From positions 495,544 through 559,543 of the forward strand of contig JAKZAN010000047.1 of assembly GCA_023053545.1 (NCBI GenBank): a stretch of 64,000 bases of DNA, in the 5' to 3' direction. The stretch comes from Lepidurus packardi (lineage: Eukaryota > Arthropoda > Branchiopoda > Notostraca > Triopsidae). The notes below the pieces were generated by a model. That model was not told the DNA's origin. It worked only from the letters and a program-made list of their open reading frames with translations, and made no database searches. Each line of letters starts with the position of its first letter. The first letter of the stretch is position 1. Positions 13,839-27,679 of this stretch are shown here, one piece after another. Both the position numbers and the translations under genes were made by a program.

Positions 13839-15961
13839 AACTAATTAAGTCCGTAAGGAATTAATTCAGTCTGAAAGGATTTAATTAAGTCCGTAATGAA
13901 TTAGTTCAGTCCGTAAGGAATTAATTCAGTCCGTAAGGAATTAATTCAGTCCGTAAAGAATTAATTCAGTCCGTAAGGAATTAATTCAGTTCGTAAGGAA
14001 TTAATTCAGTCCGTAAGGAATTAATAAAATCCGTACGGAATTAATTCAGTCCGTAAGGAATTAATTAAGGAATTAATTCAGTCCGTAAGGAATTAATAAA
14101 ATCCGTATGGAATTAATTCAGACCGTAAGGAATTAATAAAATCCGTACGGAATTAATTCAGACCGTAAGGAATTAATTAAGTACGTAAGGAATTAATTAA
14201 GTCCGTAAGGATTTAATTCAGTCCGTAAGGAATTAATTTAGTCCGTAAGGAATTAATTCAGTCCGTAAGGAATTAATTTAGTCCGTAATCGATTAATTAA
14301 GTCCGTAATGAATTAATTCAGTCCGTATGAAATTAATTCCGTCCGTAAGGAATTAATTAAGGAATTAATTCAGTCCGTAAGGAATTAATTCAGTCCGTAA
14401 GGAATTAATTCAGTCCGTAAGGAATTATTTCAGTATGTAAGGAAATAATTCAGTCCGTAAGTAATTAATTCAGTCCGTAAGGAATAACTTCAGTACGTAA
14501 AGAAATAATTCAGTCCGTAATGGATTAATTAAGTCCGTAATGAATTAGTTCAGTCCGTAAGGAATTAATAAAATCCGTACGGAATTAATTCAGACCGTAA
14601 GGAATTAATTCAGTCCGTAAGGATTTAATTCAGTCAGTAAGGAATTAATTCAGTCCGTAAGGAATTAATTCAGTCCGTAAGGAATTAATTCAGTCCGTAA
14701 GGATTTAATTCAGTCCGTAAGGTATTAATTCAGTCCGTAAGGAATAATTCAGTCCGTAAGGAATTAATTCAGTCTGTAATGGATTAATTAAGTCCGTAAT
14801 GAATAAATTCAGTCCGTAAGGAATTAATAAAATCCGTACGGAATTAATTCAGACCGTAAGGAATTAATTAAGTACGTAAGGAATTAATTAAGTCCGTAAG
14901 GAATTAATTCAGTCCGTAAGGAATTAATTTAGTCCGTAAGGAATTAATTCAGTCCGTAAGGAATTAATTAAGTCAGTAAGGAATTAATTCAGTCCGTAAG
15001 GAATTAATTCAGTCCGTAAGGAATTAATTCAGTCCGTAAGGATTTAATTCAGTCCGTAAGGTATTAATTCAGTCCCTAAGGAATTTATTCAGTCCGTAAG
15101 GAATTTATTCAGTCCGTAAGGAATTAATTCAGTCCGTAAGGATTTAATTCAGTCCGTAAGGTATTAATTCAGTCCGTAAGGAATTAATTCAGTCCGTAAG
15201 GAATTAATTCAGTCCGTATGAAATTAATTCAGTCCGTAAGGAATTAATTAAGGAATTAATTCAGTCCGTAAGGAATTAATTCAGTACGTAAGGAATAACT
15301 TCAGTACGTAAGGAAATAATTCAGTCCGTAATGGATTAATTAAGTCCGTAATGAATTAATTCAGTCCGTAAGGAATTAATAAAATCCGTACGGAATTAAT
15401 TCAGGCCGTAAGGAATTAATTCAGTCCGTAAGGATTTAATTCAGTCAGTAAGGAATTAATTCAGTCCGTAAGGAATTAATTCAGTCCGTAAGGAATTAAT
15501 TCAGTCCGTAAGGATTTAATTCAGTCCGTAAGGTATTAATTCAGTCCGTAAGGAATAATTCAGTCCGTAAGGAACTAATTCAGTCTGTAATGGATTAATT
15601 AAGTCCGTAATGAATAAATTCAGTCCGTAAGGAATTAATAAAATCCGTACGGAATTAATTCACACCGTAAGGAATTAATTAAGTACGTAAGGAATTAATT
15701 AAGTCCGTAAGGAATTAATTCAGTCCGTAAGGAATTAATTTAGTCCGTAAGGAATTAATTCAGTCCGTAAGGAATTAATTAAGTCAGTAAGGAATTAATT
15801 CAGTCCGTAAGGAATTAATTCAGTCCGTAAGGAATTAATTCAGTCCGTAAGGATTTAATTCAGTCCGTAAGGTATTAATTCAGTCCCTAAGGAATTTATT
15901 CAGTCCGTAAGGAATTAATTCAGTCCGTAAGGAATTAATTCAGTCCGTAAGGATTTAATTC

Positions 15962-18900
15962 AGTCCGTAAGGTATTAATTCAGTCCGTAAGGAATTAATT
16001 CAGTCCGTAAGGAATTAATTCAGTCCGTATGAAATTAATTCAGTCCGTAAGGAATTAATTAAGGAATTAATTCAGTCCGTAAGGAATTAATTCAGTCCGT
16101 AAGGAATAACTTCAGTACGTAAGGAAATAATTCAGTCCGTAATGGATTAATTAAGTCCGTAATGAATTAATTCAGTCCGTAAGGAATTAATAAAATCCGT
16201 ACGGAATTAATTCAGGCCGTAAGGAATTAATTCAGTCCGTAAGGAATTAATTCAGTCCGTAAGGAATTAATTCAGTCCGTAAGGAATTAATTCAGTCAGT
16301 AAGGAATTAATTCAGTCCGTAAGGAATTAATTCAGTCCGTAAGGAATTAATTCAGTCCGTAAGGTATTAATTCAGTCCGTAAGGAATTAATTCAGTCCGT
16401 AAGGAATTAATTCAGTCCGTATGAAATTAATTCAGTCCGTAAGGAATTAATTAAGGAATTAATTCAGTCCGTAAGGATTTAATTCAGTCCGTAAGGTATT
16501 AATTCAGTCCGTAAGGAATTAATTCAATCCGTAAGGAATTAATTCAGTCCGTATGAAATTAATTCAGTCCGTAAGGAATTAATTAAGGAATTAATTCAGT
16601 CCGTAAGGAATTAATTCAGTCCGTAAGGAATAACTTCAGTACGTAAGGAAATAATTCAGTCCATAATGGATTAATTAAGTCCGTAATGAATTAATTCAGT
16701 CCGTAAGGAATTAATAAAATCCGTACGGAATTAATTCAGGCCGTAAGGAATTAATTCAGTCCGTAAGGAATTAATTCAGTCCGTAAGGAATTAATTCAGT
16801 CCGTAAGGAATTAATTCAGTCAGTAAGGAAATAATTCAGTCCGTAAGGAATTAATTCAGTCCGTAAGGAATTAATTCAGTCCGTAAGGATTTAATTTAGT
16901 CCGTAAGGTATTAATTCAGTCCGTAAGGAATTAATTCATTCCGTAAGGAATTAATTCAGTCCGTAAGGATTTAATTCAGTCCGTCAGGTATTAATTCAGT
17001 CCGTAAGGAATTAATTCAGTCCGTAAGGAATTAATTCAGTCCGTAAGGAATAAGTTCAGTACGTAAGGAATTAATTCAGTCCGTAATCGATTAATTAAGT
17101 CCGTAATGAATTAATTCAGTCCGTATGAAATTAATTCAGTCCGTAAGGAATTAATTAATTAATTAATTCAGTCCGTAAGGAATTATTTCAGTACGTAAGG
17201 AAATAATTCAGTCCGTAAGTAATTAATTCAGTCCGTAAGGAATAACTTCAGTACGTAAAGAAATAATTCAGTCCGTAATGGATTAATTCAGTCCGTAATG
17301 AATTAATTCAGTCCGTAAGGAATTAATTAAGGAATTAATTCAGTCCGTAAGGAATTAATTCAGTCCGTAAGGAATTAATTCAGTCCGTAAGGAATAACTT
17401 CAGTACGTAAGGAAATAATTCAGTCCGTAATGGATTAATTCAGTCCGTAATGAATTAATTCAGTCCGTAAGGAATTAATAAAATCCGTACGGAATTAGTT
17501 CAGGCCGTAAGGAATTAGTTCAGTCCGTAAGGAATTAATTCAGTCCGTAAGGAATTAATTCAGTCCGTAAGGAATTAATTCAGTCAGTAAGGAATTAATT
17601 CAGTCCGTAAGGAATTAATTCAGTCCGTAAGGAATTAATTCAGTCCGTAAGGATTTAATTCAGTCCGTAAGGTATTAATTCAGTCCGTAAGGAATTAATT
17701 CAGTCCGTAAGGAATTAATTCAGTCCGTAAGGATTTAATTCAGTCCGTCAGGTATTAATTCAGTCCGTAAGGAATTAATTCAGTCCGTAAGGAATTAATT
17801 CAGTCCGTAAGGAATTAATTCAGTCCGTAAGGAATAAGTTCAGTACGTAAGGAATTAATTCAGTCCGTAATCGATTAATTAAGTCCGTAATGAATTAATT
17901 CAGTCCGTATGAAATTAATTCAATCCGTAAGGAATTAATTAAGGAATTAATTCAGTCCGTAAGGAATTAATTCAGTCCGTAAGGAATTATTTCAGTACGT
18001 AAGGAAATAATTCAGTCCGTAAGTAATTAATTCAGTCCGTAAGGAATAACTTCAGTACGTAAAGAAATAATTCAGTCCGTAATGGATTAATTAAGTCTGT
18101 AATGAATTAATTCAGTCTGTAAGGATTTAATTCAGTCCGTAAGGTATTAATTCAGTCCGTAAGGAATTAATTCAGTCTGTAATGGATTAATTAAGTCCGT
18201 AATGAATAAATTCAGTCCGTAAGGAATTAATAATATCCGTACGGAATTAATTCAGTTCGTAAGGAATTTATTCAGTCCGTAAGGAATTAATAAAATCCGT
18301 AAGGAATTAATTCAGTCCGTAAGGAATTAATTAAGTACGTAAGGAATTAATTAAGTCCGTAAGGAATTAATTCAGTCCGTAAGGAATTAATTCAGTCCGT
18401 AAGGAATTAATTCAGTCTGTAATGGATTAATTAAGTCCGTAATCGATTAATTAAGTCCGTTATGAATTAATTCAGTCCGTATGAAATTAATTCAGTCCGT
18501 AAAAAATTAATTAAGGAATTAATTCAGTCCGTAAGGAATTAATTCAGTCCGTAAGGAATTATTTCAGTATGTAAGGAAATAATTCAGTCCGTAAGTAATT
18601 AATTCAGTCCGTAAGGAATAACTTCAGTACGTAAAGAAATAATTCAGTCCGTAATGGATTAATTAAGTCCGTAATGAATTAATTCAGTCCGTAAGGAATT
18701 AATAAAATCCGTACGGAATTAATTCAGACCGTAAGGAATTAATTAAGTACGTAAGGAATTAACTAAGTCCGAAAGGAATTTATTCAGTCCGTAAGGAATT
18801 AATTCAGTCAGTAAGGAATTAATTCAGTCCGTAAGGAATTAATTCAGTCCGTAAGGAATTAATTCAGTCCGTAAGGTATTAATTCAGTCCGTAAGGAATT

Positions 18901-21900
18901 AATTCAGTCCGTAAGGAATTAATTCAGTCCGTATGAAATTAATTCAGTCCGTAAGGAATTAATTAAGGAATTAATTCAGTCCGTAAGGATTTAATTCAGT
19001 CCGTAAGGTATTAATTCAGTCCGTAAGGAATTAATTCAGTCCGTAAGGAATTAATTCAGTCCGTATGAAATTAATTCAGTCCGTAAGGAATTAATTAAGG
19101 AATTAATTCAGTCCGTAAGGAATTAATTCAGTCCGTAAGGAATAACTTCAGTACGTAAGGAAATAATTCAGTCCATAATGGATTAATTAAGTCCGTAATG
19201 AATTAATTCAGTCCGTAAGGAATTAATAAAATCCGTACGGAATTAATTCAGGCCGTAAGGAATTAATTCAGTCCGTAAGGAATTAATTCAGTCCGTAAGG
19301 AATTAATTCAGTCCGTAAGGAATTAATTCAGTCAGTAAGGAAATAATTCAGTCCGTAAGGAATTAATTCAGTCCGTAAGGAATTAATTCAGTCCGTAAGG
19401 ATTTAATTTAGTCCGTAAGGTATTAATTCAGTCCGTAAGGAATTAATTCAGTCCGTAAGGAATTAATTCAGTCCGTAAGGATTTAATTCAGTCCGTCAGG
19501 TATTAATTCAGTCCGTAAGGAATTAATTCAGTCCGTAAGGAATTAATTCAGTCCGTAAGGAATAAGTTCAGTACGTAAGGAATTAATTCAGTCCGTAATC
19601 GATTAATTAAGTCCGTAATGAATTAATTCAGTCCGTATGAAATTAATTCAGTCCGTAAGGAATTAATTAAGGAATTAATTCAGTCCGTAAGGAATTATTT
19701 CAGTACGTAAGGAAATAATTCAGTCCGTAAGTAATTAATTCAGTCCGTAAGGAATAACTTCAGTACGTAAAGAAATAATTCAGTCCGTAATGGATTAATT
19801 AAGTCTGTAATGAATTAATTCAGTCCGAAAGGAATTAATAAAATCCGTACGGAATTAATAAAATCCGTACGGAATTAATTCAGACCGTAAGGAATTAATT
19901 AAGTACGTAAGGAATTAACTAAGTCCGAAAGGAATTAATTCAGTCCGTACGGAACTAATTCAGTCCGTAAGGATTTAATTCAGTCAGTAAGGAATTAATT
20001 CAGTCCGTAAGGAATTAATTCAGTCCGTAAGGAATTAATTCAGTCCGTAAGGATTTAATTCAGTCCGTAAGGTATTAATTCAGTCCGTAAGGAATTAATT
20101 CAGTCCGTAAGGAATTAATTCAGTCTGTAATGGATTAATTAAGTCCGTAATGAATAAATTCAGTCCGTAAGGAATTAATAATATCCGTACGGAATTAATT
20201 CAGTTCGTAAGGAATTTATTCAGTCCGTAAGGAATTAATAAAATCCGTAAGGAATTAATTCAGTCCGTAAGGAATTAATTAAGTACGTAAGGAATTAATT
20301 AAGTCCGTAAGGAATTAATTCAGTCCGTAAGGAATTAATTCAGTCCGTAAGGAATTAATTCAGTCTGTAATGGATTAATTAAGTCCGTAATCGATTAATT
20401 AAGTCCGTAATGAATTAATTCAGTCCGTATGAAATTAATTCAGTCCGTAAGGAATTAATTAAGGAATTAATTCAGTCCGTAAGGAATTAATTCAGTCCGT
20501 AAGGAATTATTTCAGTATGTAAGGAAATAATTCAGTCCGTAAGTAATTAATTCAGTCCGTAAGGAATAACTTCAGTACGTAAAGAAATAATTCAGTCCGT
20601 AATGGATTAATTAAGTCCGTAATGAATTAATTCAGTCCGTAAGGAATTAATAAAATCCGTACGGAATTAATTCAGACCGTAAGGAATTAATTAAGTACGT
20701 AAGGAATTAACTAAGTCCGAAAGGAATTTATTCAGTCCGTAAGGAATTAATTCAGTCCGTAAGGATTTAATTCAGTCAGTAAGGAATTAATTCAGTCCGT
20801 AAGGAATTAATTCAGTCCGTAAGGAATTAATTCAGTCCGTAAGGATTTAATTCAGTCCGTAAGGTATTAATTCAGTCCGTAATGAATAAATTCAGTCCGT
20901 AAGGAATTAATAAAATCCGTACGGAATTAATTCAGTTCGTAAGGAATTTATTCAGTCCGTAAGGAATTAATAAAATCCGTACGGAATTAATTCAGTCCAT
21001 AAGGAATTAATAAAATCCGTACGGAATTAATTCAGACCGTAAGGAATTAATTAAGTACGTAAGGAATTAATTAAGTCCGTAAGGAATTAATTCAGTCCGT
21101 AAGGAATTAATTTAGTCCGTAATGAATTAATTCAGTCCGTAAGGAATTAATTCAGTCTGTAATGGATTAATTAAGTCCGTAATCGATTAATTAAGTCCGT
21201 AATGAATTAATTCAGTCCGTATGAAATTAATTCAGTCCGTAAGGAATTAATTAAGTACGTAAGGAATTAATTAAGTCCGTAAGGTATTAATTCAGTCCGT
21301 AAGGAATTAATTCAGTCCGTAAGGAATTAATTCAGTCCGTATGAAATTAATTCAGTCCGTAAGGAATTAATTAAGGAATTAATTCAGTCCGTAAGGAATT
21401 AATTCAGTCCGTAAGGAATAACTTCAGTACGTAAGGAAATAATTCAGTCCGTAATGGATTAATTAAGTCCGTAATGAATTAATTCAGTCCGTAAGGAATT
21501 AATAAAATCCGTACGGAATTAATTCAGGCCGTAAGGAATTAATTCAGTCCGTAAGGAATTAATTCAGTCCGTAAGGAATTAATTCAGTCCGTAAGGAATT
21601 AATTCAGTCAGTAAGGAATTAATTCAGTCCGTAAGGAATTAATTCAGTCCGTAAGGAATTAATTCAGTCCGTAAGGTATTAATTCAGTCCGTAAGGAATT
21701 AATTCAGTCCGTAAGGAATTAATTCAGTCCGTATGAAATTAATTCAGTCCGTAAGGAATTAATTAAGGAATTAATTCAGTCCGTAAGGATTTAATTCAGT
21801 CCGTAAGGTATTAATTCAGTCCGTAAGGAATTAATTCAGTCCGTAAGGAATTAATTCAGTCCGTATGAAATTAATTCAGTCCGTAAGGAATTAATTAAGG

Positions 21901-24900
21901 AATTAATTCAGTCCGTAAGGAATTAATTCAGTCCGTAAGGAATAACTTCAGTACGTAAGGAAATAATTCAGTCCATAATGGATTAATTAAGTCCGTAATG
22001 AATTAATTCAGTCCGTAAGGAATTAATAAAATCCGTACGGAATTAATTCAGGCCGTAAGGAATTAATTCAGTCCGTAAGGAATTAATTCAGTCCGTAAGG
22101 AATTAATTCAGTCCGTAAGGAATTAATTCAGTCAGTAAGGAAATAATTCAGTCCGTAAGGAATTAATTCAGTCCGTAAGGAATTAATTCAGTCCGTAAGG
22201 ATTTAATTTAGTCCGTAAGGTATTAATTCAGTCCGTAAGGAATTAATTCAGTCCGTAAGGAATTAATTCAGTCCGTAAGGATTTAATTCAGTCCGTCAGG
22301 TATTAATTCAGTCCGTAAGGAATTAATTCAGTCCGTAAGGAATTAATTCAGTCCGTAAGGAATAAGTTCAGTACGTAAGGAATTAATTCAGTCCGTAATC
22401 GATTAATTAAGTCCGTAATGAATTAATTCAGTCCGTATGAAATTAATTCAGTCCGTAAGGAATTAATTAAGGAATTAATTCAGTCCGTAAGGAATTATTT
22501 CAGTACGTAAGGAAATAATTCAGTCCGTAAGTAATTAATTCAGTCCGTAAGGAATAACTTCAGTACGTAAAGAAATAATTCAGTCCGTAATGGATTAATT
22601 CAGTCCGTAATGAATTAATTCAGTCCGTAAGGAATTAATTAAGGAATTAATTCAGTCCGTAAGGAATTAATTCAGTCCGTAAGGAATTAATTCAGTCCGT
22701 AAGGAATAACTTCAGTACGTAAGGAAATAATTCAGTCCGTAATGGATTAATTCAGTCCGTAATGAATTAATTCAGTCCGTAAGGAATTAATAAAATCCGT
22801 ACGGAATTAGTTCAGGCCGTAAGGAATTAGTTCAGTCCGTAAGGAATTAATTCAGTCCGTAAGGAATTAATTCAGTCCGTAAGGAATTAATTCAGTCAGT
22901 AAGGAATTAATTCAGTCCGTAAGGAATTAATTCAGTCCGTAAGGAATTAATTCAGTCCGTAAGGATTTAATTCAGTCCGTAAGGTATTAATTCAGTCCGT
23001 AAGGAATTAATTCAGTCCGTAAGGAATTAATTCAGTCCGTAAGGATTTAATTCAGTCCGTCAGGTATTAATTCAGTCCGTAAGGAATTAATTCAGTCCGT
23101 AAGGAATTAATTCAGTCCGTAAGGAATTAATTCAGTCCGTAAGGAATAAGTTCAGTACGTAAGGAATTAATTCAGTCCGTAATCGATTAATTAAGTCCGT
23201 AATGAATTAATTCAGTCCGTATGAAATTAATTCAATCCGTAAGGAATTAATTAAGGAATTAATTCAGTCCGTAAGGAATTAATTCAGTCCGTAAGGAATT
23301 ATTTCAGTACGTAAGGAAATAATTCAGTCCGTAAGTAATTAATTCAGTCCGTAAGGAATAACTTCAGTACGTAAAGAAATAATTCAGTCCGTAATGGATT
23401 AATTAAGTCTGTAATGAATTAATTCAGTCTGTAAGGATTTAATTCAGTCCGTAAGGTATTAATTCAGTCCGTAAGGAATTAATTCAGTCTGTAATGGATT
23501 AATTAAGTCCGTAATGAATAAATTCAGTCCGTAAGGAATTAATAATATCCGTACGGAATTAATTCAGTTCGTAAGGAATTTATTCAGTCCGTAAGGAATT
23601 AATAAAATCCGTAAGGAATTAATTCAGTCCGTAAGGAATTAATTAAGTACGTAAGGAATTAATTAAGTCCGTAAGGAATTAATTCAGTCCGTAAGGAATT
23701 AATTCAGTCCGTAAGGAATTAATTCAGTCTGTAATGGATTAATTAAGTCCGTAATCGATTAATTAAGTCCGTAATGAATTAATTCAGTCCGTATGAAATT
23801 AATTCAGTCCGTAAAAAATTAATTAAGGAATTAATTCAGTCCGTAAGGAATTAATTCAGTCCGTAAGGAATTATTTCAGTATGTAAGGAAATAATTCAGT
23901 CCGTAAGTAATTAATTCAGTCCGTAAGGAATAACTTCAGTACGTAAAGAAATAATTCAGTCCGTAATGGATTAATTAAGTCCGTAATGAATTAATTCAGT
24001 CCGTAAGGAATTAATAAAATCCGTACGGAATTAATTCAGACCGTAAGGAATTAATTAAGTACGTAAGGAATTAACTAAGTCCGAAAGGAATTTATTCAGT
24101 CCGTTTGGAATTAATTCAGTCAGTAAGGAATTAATTCAGTCCGTAAGGAATTAATTCAGTCCGTAAGGAATTAATTCAGTCCGTAAGGTATTAATTCAGT
24201 CCGTAAGGAATTAATTCAGTCCGTAAGGAATTAATTCAGTCCGTATGAAATTAATTCAGTCCGTAAGGAATTAATTAAGGAATTAATTCAGTCCGTAAGG
24301 ATTTAATTCAGTCCGTAAGGTATTAATTCAGTCCGTAAGGAATTAATTCAGTCCGTAAGGAATTAATTCAGTCCGTATGAAATTAATTCAGTCCGTAAGG
24401 AATTAATTAAGGAATTAATTCAGTCCGTAAGGAATTAATTCAGTCCGTAAGGAATAACTTCAGTACGTAAGGAAATAATTCAGTCCATAATGGATTAATT
24501 AAGTCCGTAATGAATTAATTCAGTCCGTAAGGAATTAATAAAATCCGTACGGAATTAATTCAGGCCGTAAGGAATTAATTCAGTCCGTAAGGAATTAATT
24601 CAGTCCGTAAGGAATTAATTCAGTCCGTAAGGAATTAATTCAGTCAGTAAGGAAATAATTCAGTCCGTAAGGAATTAATTCAGTCCGTAAGGAATTAATT
24701 CAGTCCGTAAGGATTTAATTTAGTCCGTAAGGTATTAATTCAGTCCGTAAGGAATTAATTCAGTCCGTAAGGAATTAATTCAGTCCGTAAGGATTTAATT
24801 CAGTCCGTCAGGTATTAATTCAGTCCGTAAGGAATTAATTCAGTTCGTAAGGAATTAATTCAGTCCGTAAGGAATAAGTTCAGTACGTAAGGAATTAATT

Positions 24901-26594
24901 CAGTCCGTAATCGATTAATTAAGTCCGTAATGAATTAATTCAGTCCGTATGAAATTAATTCAGTCCGTAAGGAATTAATTAAGGAATTAATTCAGTCCGT
25001 AAGGAATTATTTCAGTACGTAAGGAAATAATTCAGTCCGTAAGTAATTAATTCAGTCCGTAAGGAATAACTTCAGTACGTAAAGAAATAATTCAGTCCGT
25101 AATGGATTAATTAAGTCTGTAATGAATTAATTCAGTCCGAAAGGAATTAATAAAATCCGTACGGAATTAATAAAATCCGTACGGAATTAATTCAGACCGT
25201 AAGGAATTAATTAAGTACGTAAGGAATTAACTAAGTCCGAAAGGAATTAATTCAGTCCGTACGGAACTAATTCAGTCCGTAAGGATTTAATTCAGTCAGT
25301 AAGGAATTAATTCAGTCCGTAAGGAATTAATTCAGTCCGTAAGGAATTAATTCAGTCCGTAAGGATTTAATTCAGTCCGTAAGGTATTAATTCAGTCCGT
25401 AAGGAATTAATTCAGTCCGTAAGGAATTAATTCAGTCTGTAATGGATTAATTAAGTCCGTAATGAATAAATTCAGTCCGTAAGGAATTAATAATATCCGT
25501 ACGGAATTAATTCAGTTCGTAAGGAATTTATTCAGTCCGTAAGGAATTAATAAAATCCGTAAGGAATTAATTCAGTCCGTAAGGAATTAATTAAGTACGT
25601 AAGGAATTAATTAAGTCCGTAAGGAATTAATTCAGTCCGTAAGGAATTAATTCAGTCCGTAAGGAATTAATTCAGTCTGTAATGGATTAATTAAGTCCGT
25701 AATCGATTAATTAAGTCCGTAATGAATTAATTCAGTCCGTATGAAATTAATTCAGTCCGTAAGGAATTAATTAAGGAATTAATTCAGTCCGTAAGGAATT
25801 AATTCAGTCCGTAAGGAATTATTTCAGTATGTAAGGAAATAATTCAGTCCGTAAGTAATTAATTCAGTCCGTAAGGAATAACTTCAGTACGTAAAGAAAT
25901 AATTCAGTCCGTAATGGATTAATTAAGTCCGTAATGAATTAATTCAGTCCGTAAGGAATTAATAAAATCCGTACGGAATTAATTCAGACCGTAAGGAAAT
26001 AATTAAGTACGTAAGGAATTAACTAAGTCCGAAAGGAATTTATTCAGTCCGTAAGGAATTAATTCAGTCCGTAAGGATTTAATTCAGTCAGTAAGGAATT
26101 AATTCAGTCCGTAAGGAATTAATTCAGTCCGTAAGGAATTAATTCAGTCCGTAAGGATTTAATTCAGTCCGTAAGGTATTAATTCAGTCCGTAATGAATA
26201 AATTCAGTCCGTAAGGAATTAATAAAATCCGTACGGAATTAATTCAGTTCGTAAGGAATTTATTCAGTCCGTAAGGAATTAATAAAATCCGTACGGAATT
26301 AATTCAGTCCATAAGGAATTAATAAAATCCGTACGGAATTAATTCAGACCGTAAGGAATTAATTAAGTACGTAAGGAATTAATTAAGTCCGTAAGGAATT
26401 AATTCAGTCCGTAAGGAATTAATTTAGTCCGTAATGAATTAATTCAGTCCGTAAGGAATTAATTCAGTCTGTAATGGATTAATTAAGTCCGTAATCGATT
26501 AATTAAGTCCGTAATGAATTAATTCAGTCCGTATGAAATTAATTCAGTCCGTAAGGAATTAATTAAGTACGTAAGGAATTAATTAAGTCCGTAA
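15962..26594. repeat. Large near-identical tandem duplication, unit 5312 bp
   Basis: Copy 1 is about 15962-21273 and copy 2 about 21274-26594. Rare markers are exactly 5312 bp apart: CCGTCAGG at 16981/22293, 17745/23057 and 19493/24805; GTAAAAAATT near 18501/23813; CCGTACGGAACT at 19941/25253. I found only about seven differing sites (16527, 16939, 17159-17160, 18461, 24105-24106, 24845, 25999 and counterparts) and no indel between the markers. The left half resembles about 7.5-8.9 kb at a distance of 9020-9040 bp, so the unit is itself built from older HORs. Confidence 0.9.
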
Positions 26595-27679
26595 GGATTT
26601 AATTCAGTCCGTAAGGAATTAATTTAGTCCGTAAGGAATTAATTCAGTCCGTAAGGAATTAATTTAGTCCGTAATCGATTAATTAAGTCCGTAATGAATT
26701 AATTCAGTCCGTATGAAATTAATTCAGTCCGTAAGGAATTAATTAAGGAAATAATTCAGTCCGTAAGGAATTAATTCAGTCCGTAAGGAATTATTTCAGT
26801 ATGTAAGGAAATAATTCAGTCCGTAAGTAATTAATTCAGTCCGTAAGGAATAACTTCAGTACGTAAAGAAATAATTCAGTCCGTAATGGATTAATTAAGT
26901 CCGTAATGAATTAATTCAGTCCGTAAGGAATTAATAAAATCCGTACGGAATTAATTCAGACCGTAAGGAATTAATTAAGTACGTAAGGAATTAACTAAGT
27001 CCGAAAGGAATTAATTCAGTCCGTAAGGAATTAATTCAGTCCGTAAGGGTTTAATTCAGTCAGTAAGGAATTAATTCAGTCCGTAAGGAATTAATTCAGT
27101 CCGTAATGAATAAATTCAGTCCGTAATGAATAAATTCAGTCCGTAAGGAATTAATAAAATCCGTACGGAATTAATTCAGTTCGTAAGGAATTTATTCAGT
27201 CCGTAAGGAATTAATAAAATCCGTACGGAATTAATTCAGTCCCTAAGGAATTAATAAAATCCGTACGGAATTAATTCAGACCGTAAGGAATTAATTAAGT
27301 ACCTAAGGAATTAATTAAGTCCGTAAGGAATTTATTCAGTCCGTAAGGAATTAATTCAGTCCGTAAGGAATTAATTCAGTCCGTAAGGATTTAATTCAGT
27401 CCGTAAGGTATTAATTCAGTCCGTAAGGAATAAATTCAGTCCGTAAGGAATTAATTCAGTCCGTATGAAATTAATTCAGTCCGTAAGGAATTAATTAAGG
27501 AATTAATTCAGTCCATAAGGAATTAATTCAGTCCGTAAGGAATAACTTCAGTACGTAAGGAAATAATTCAGTCCGTAATGGATTAATTAAGTCCGTAATG
27601 AATAAATTCAGTACGTAAGGAATTAATAAAATCCGTACGGAATTAATTCAGACCGTAAGGAATTAATTAAGTACGTAAG

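Noticed and set aside
15962..26594. Assembly artefact as the explanation of the 5312-bp duplication
   Set aside because: The copies differ at several sites on both sides, which argues for two real copies, although reads are needed to exclude it fully.
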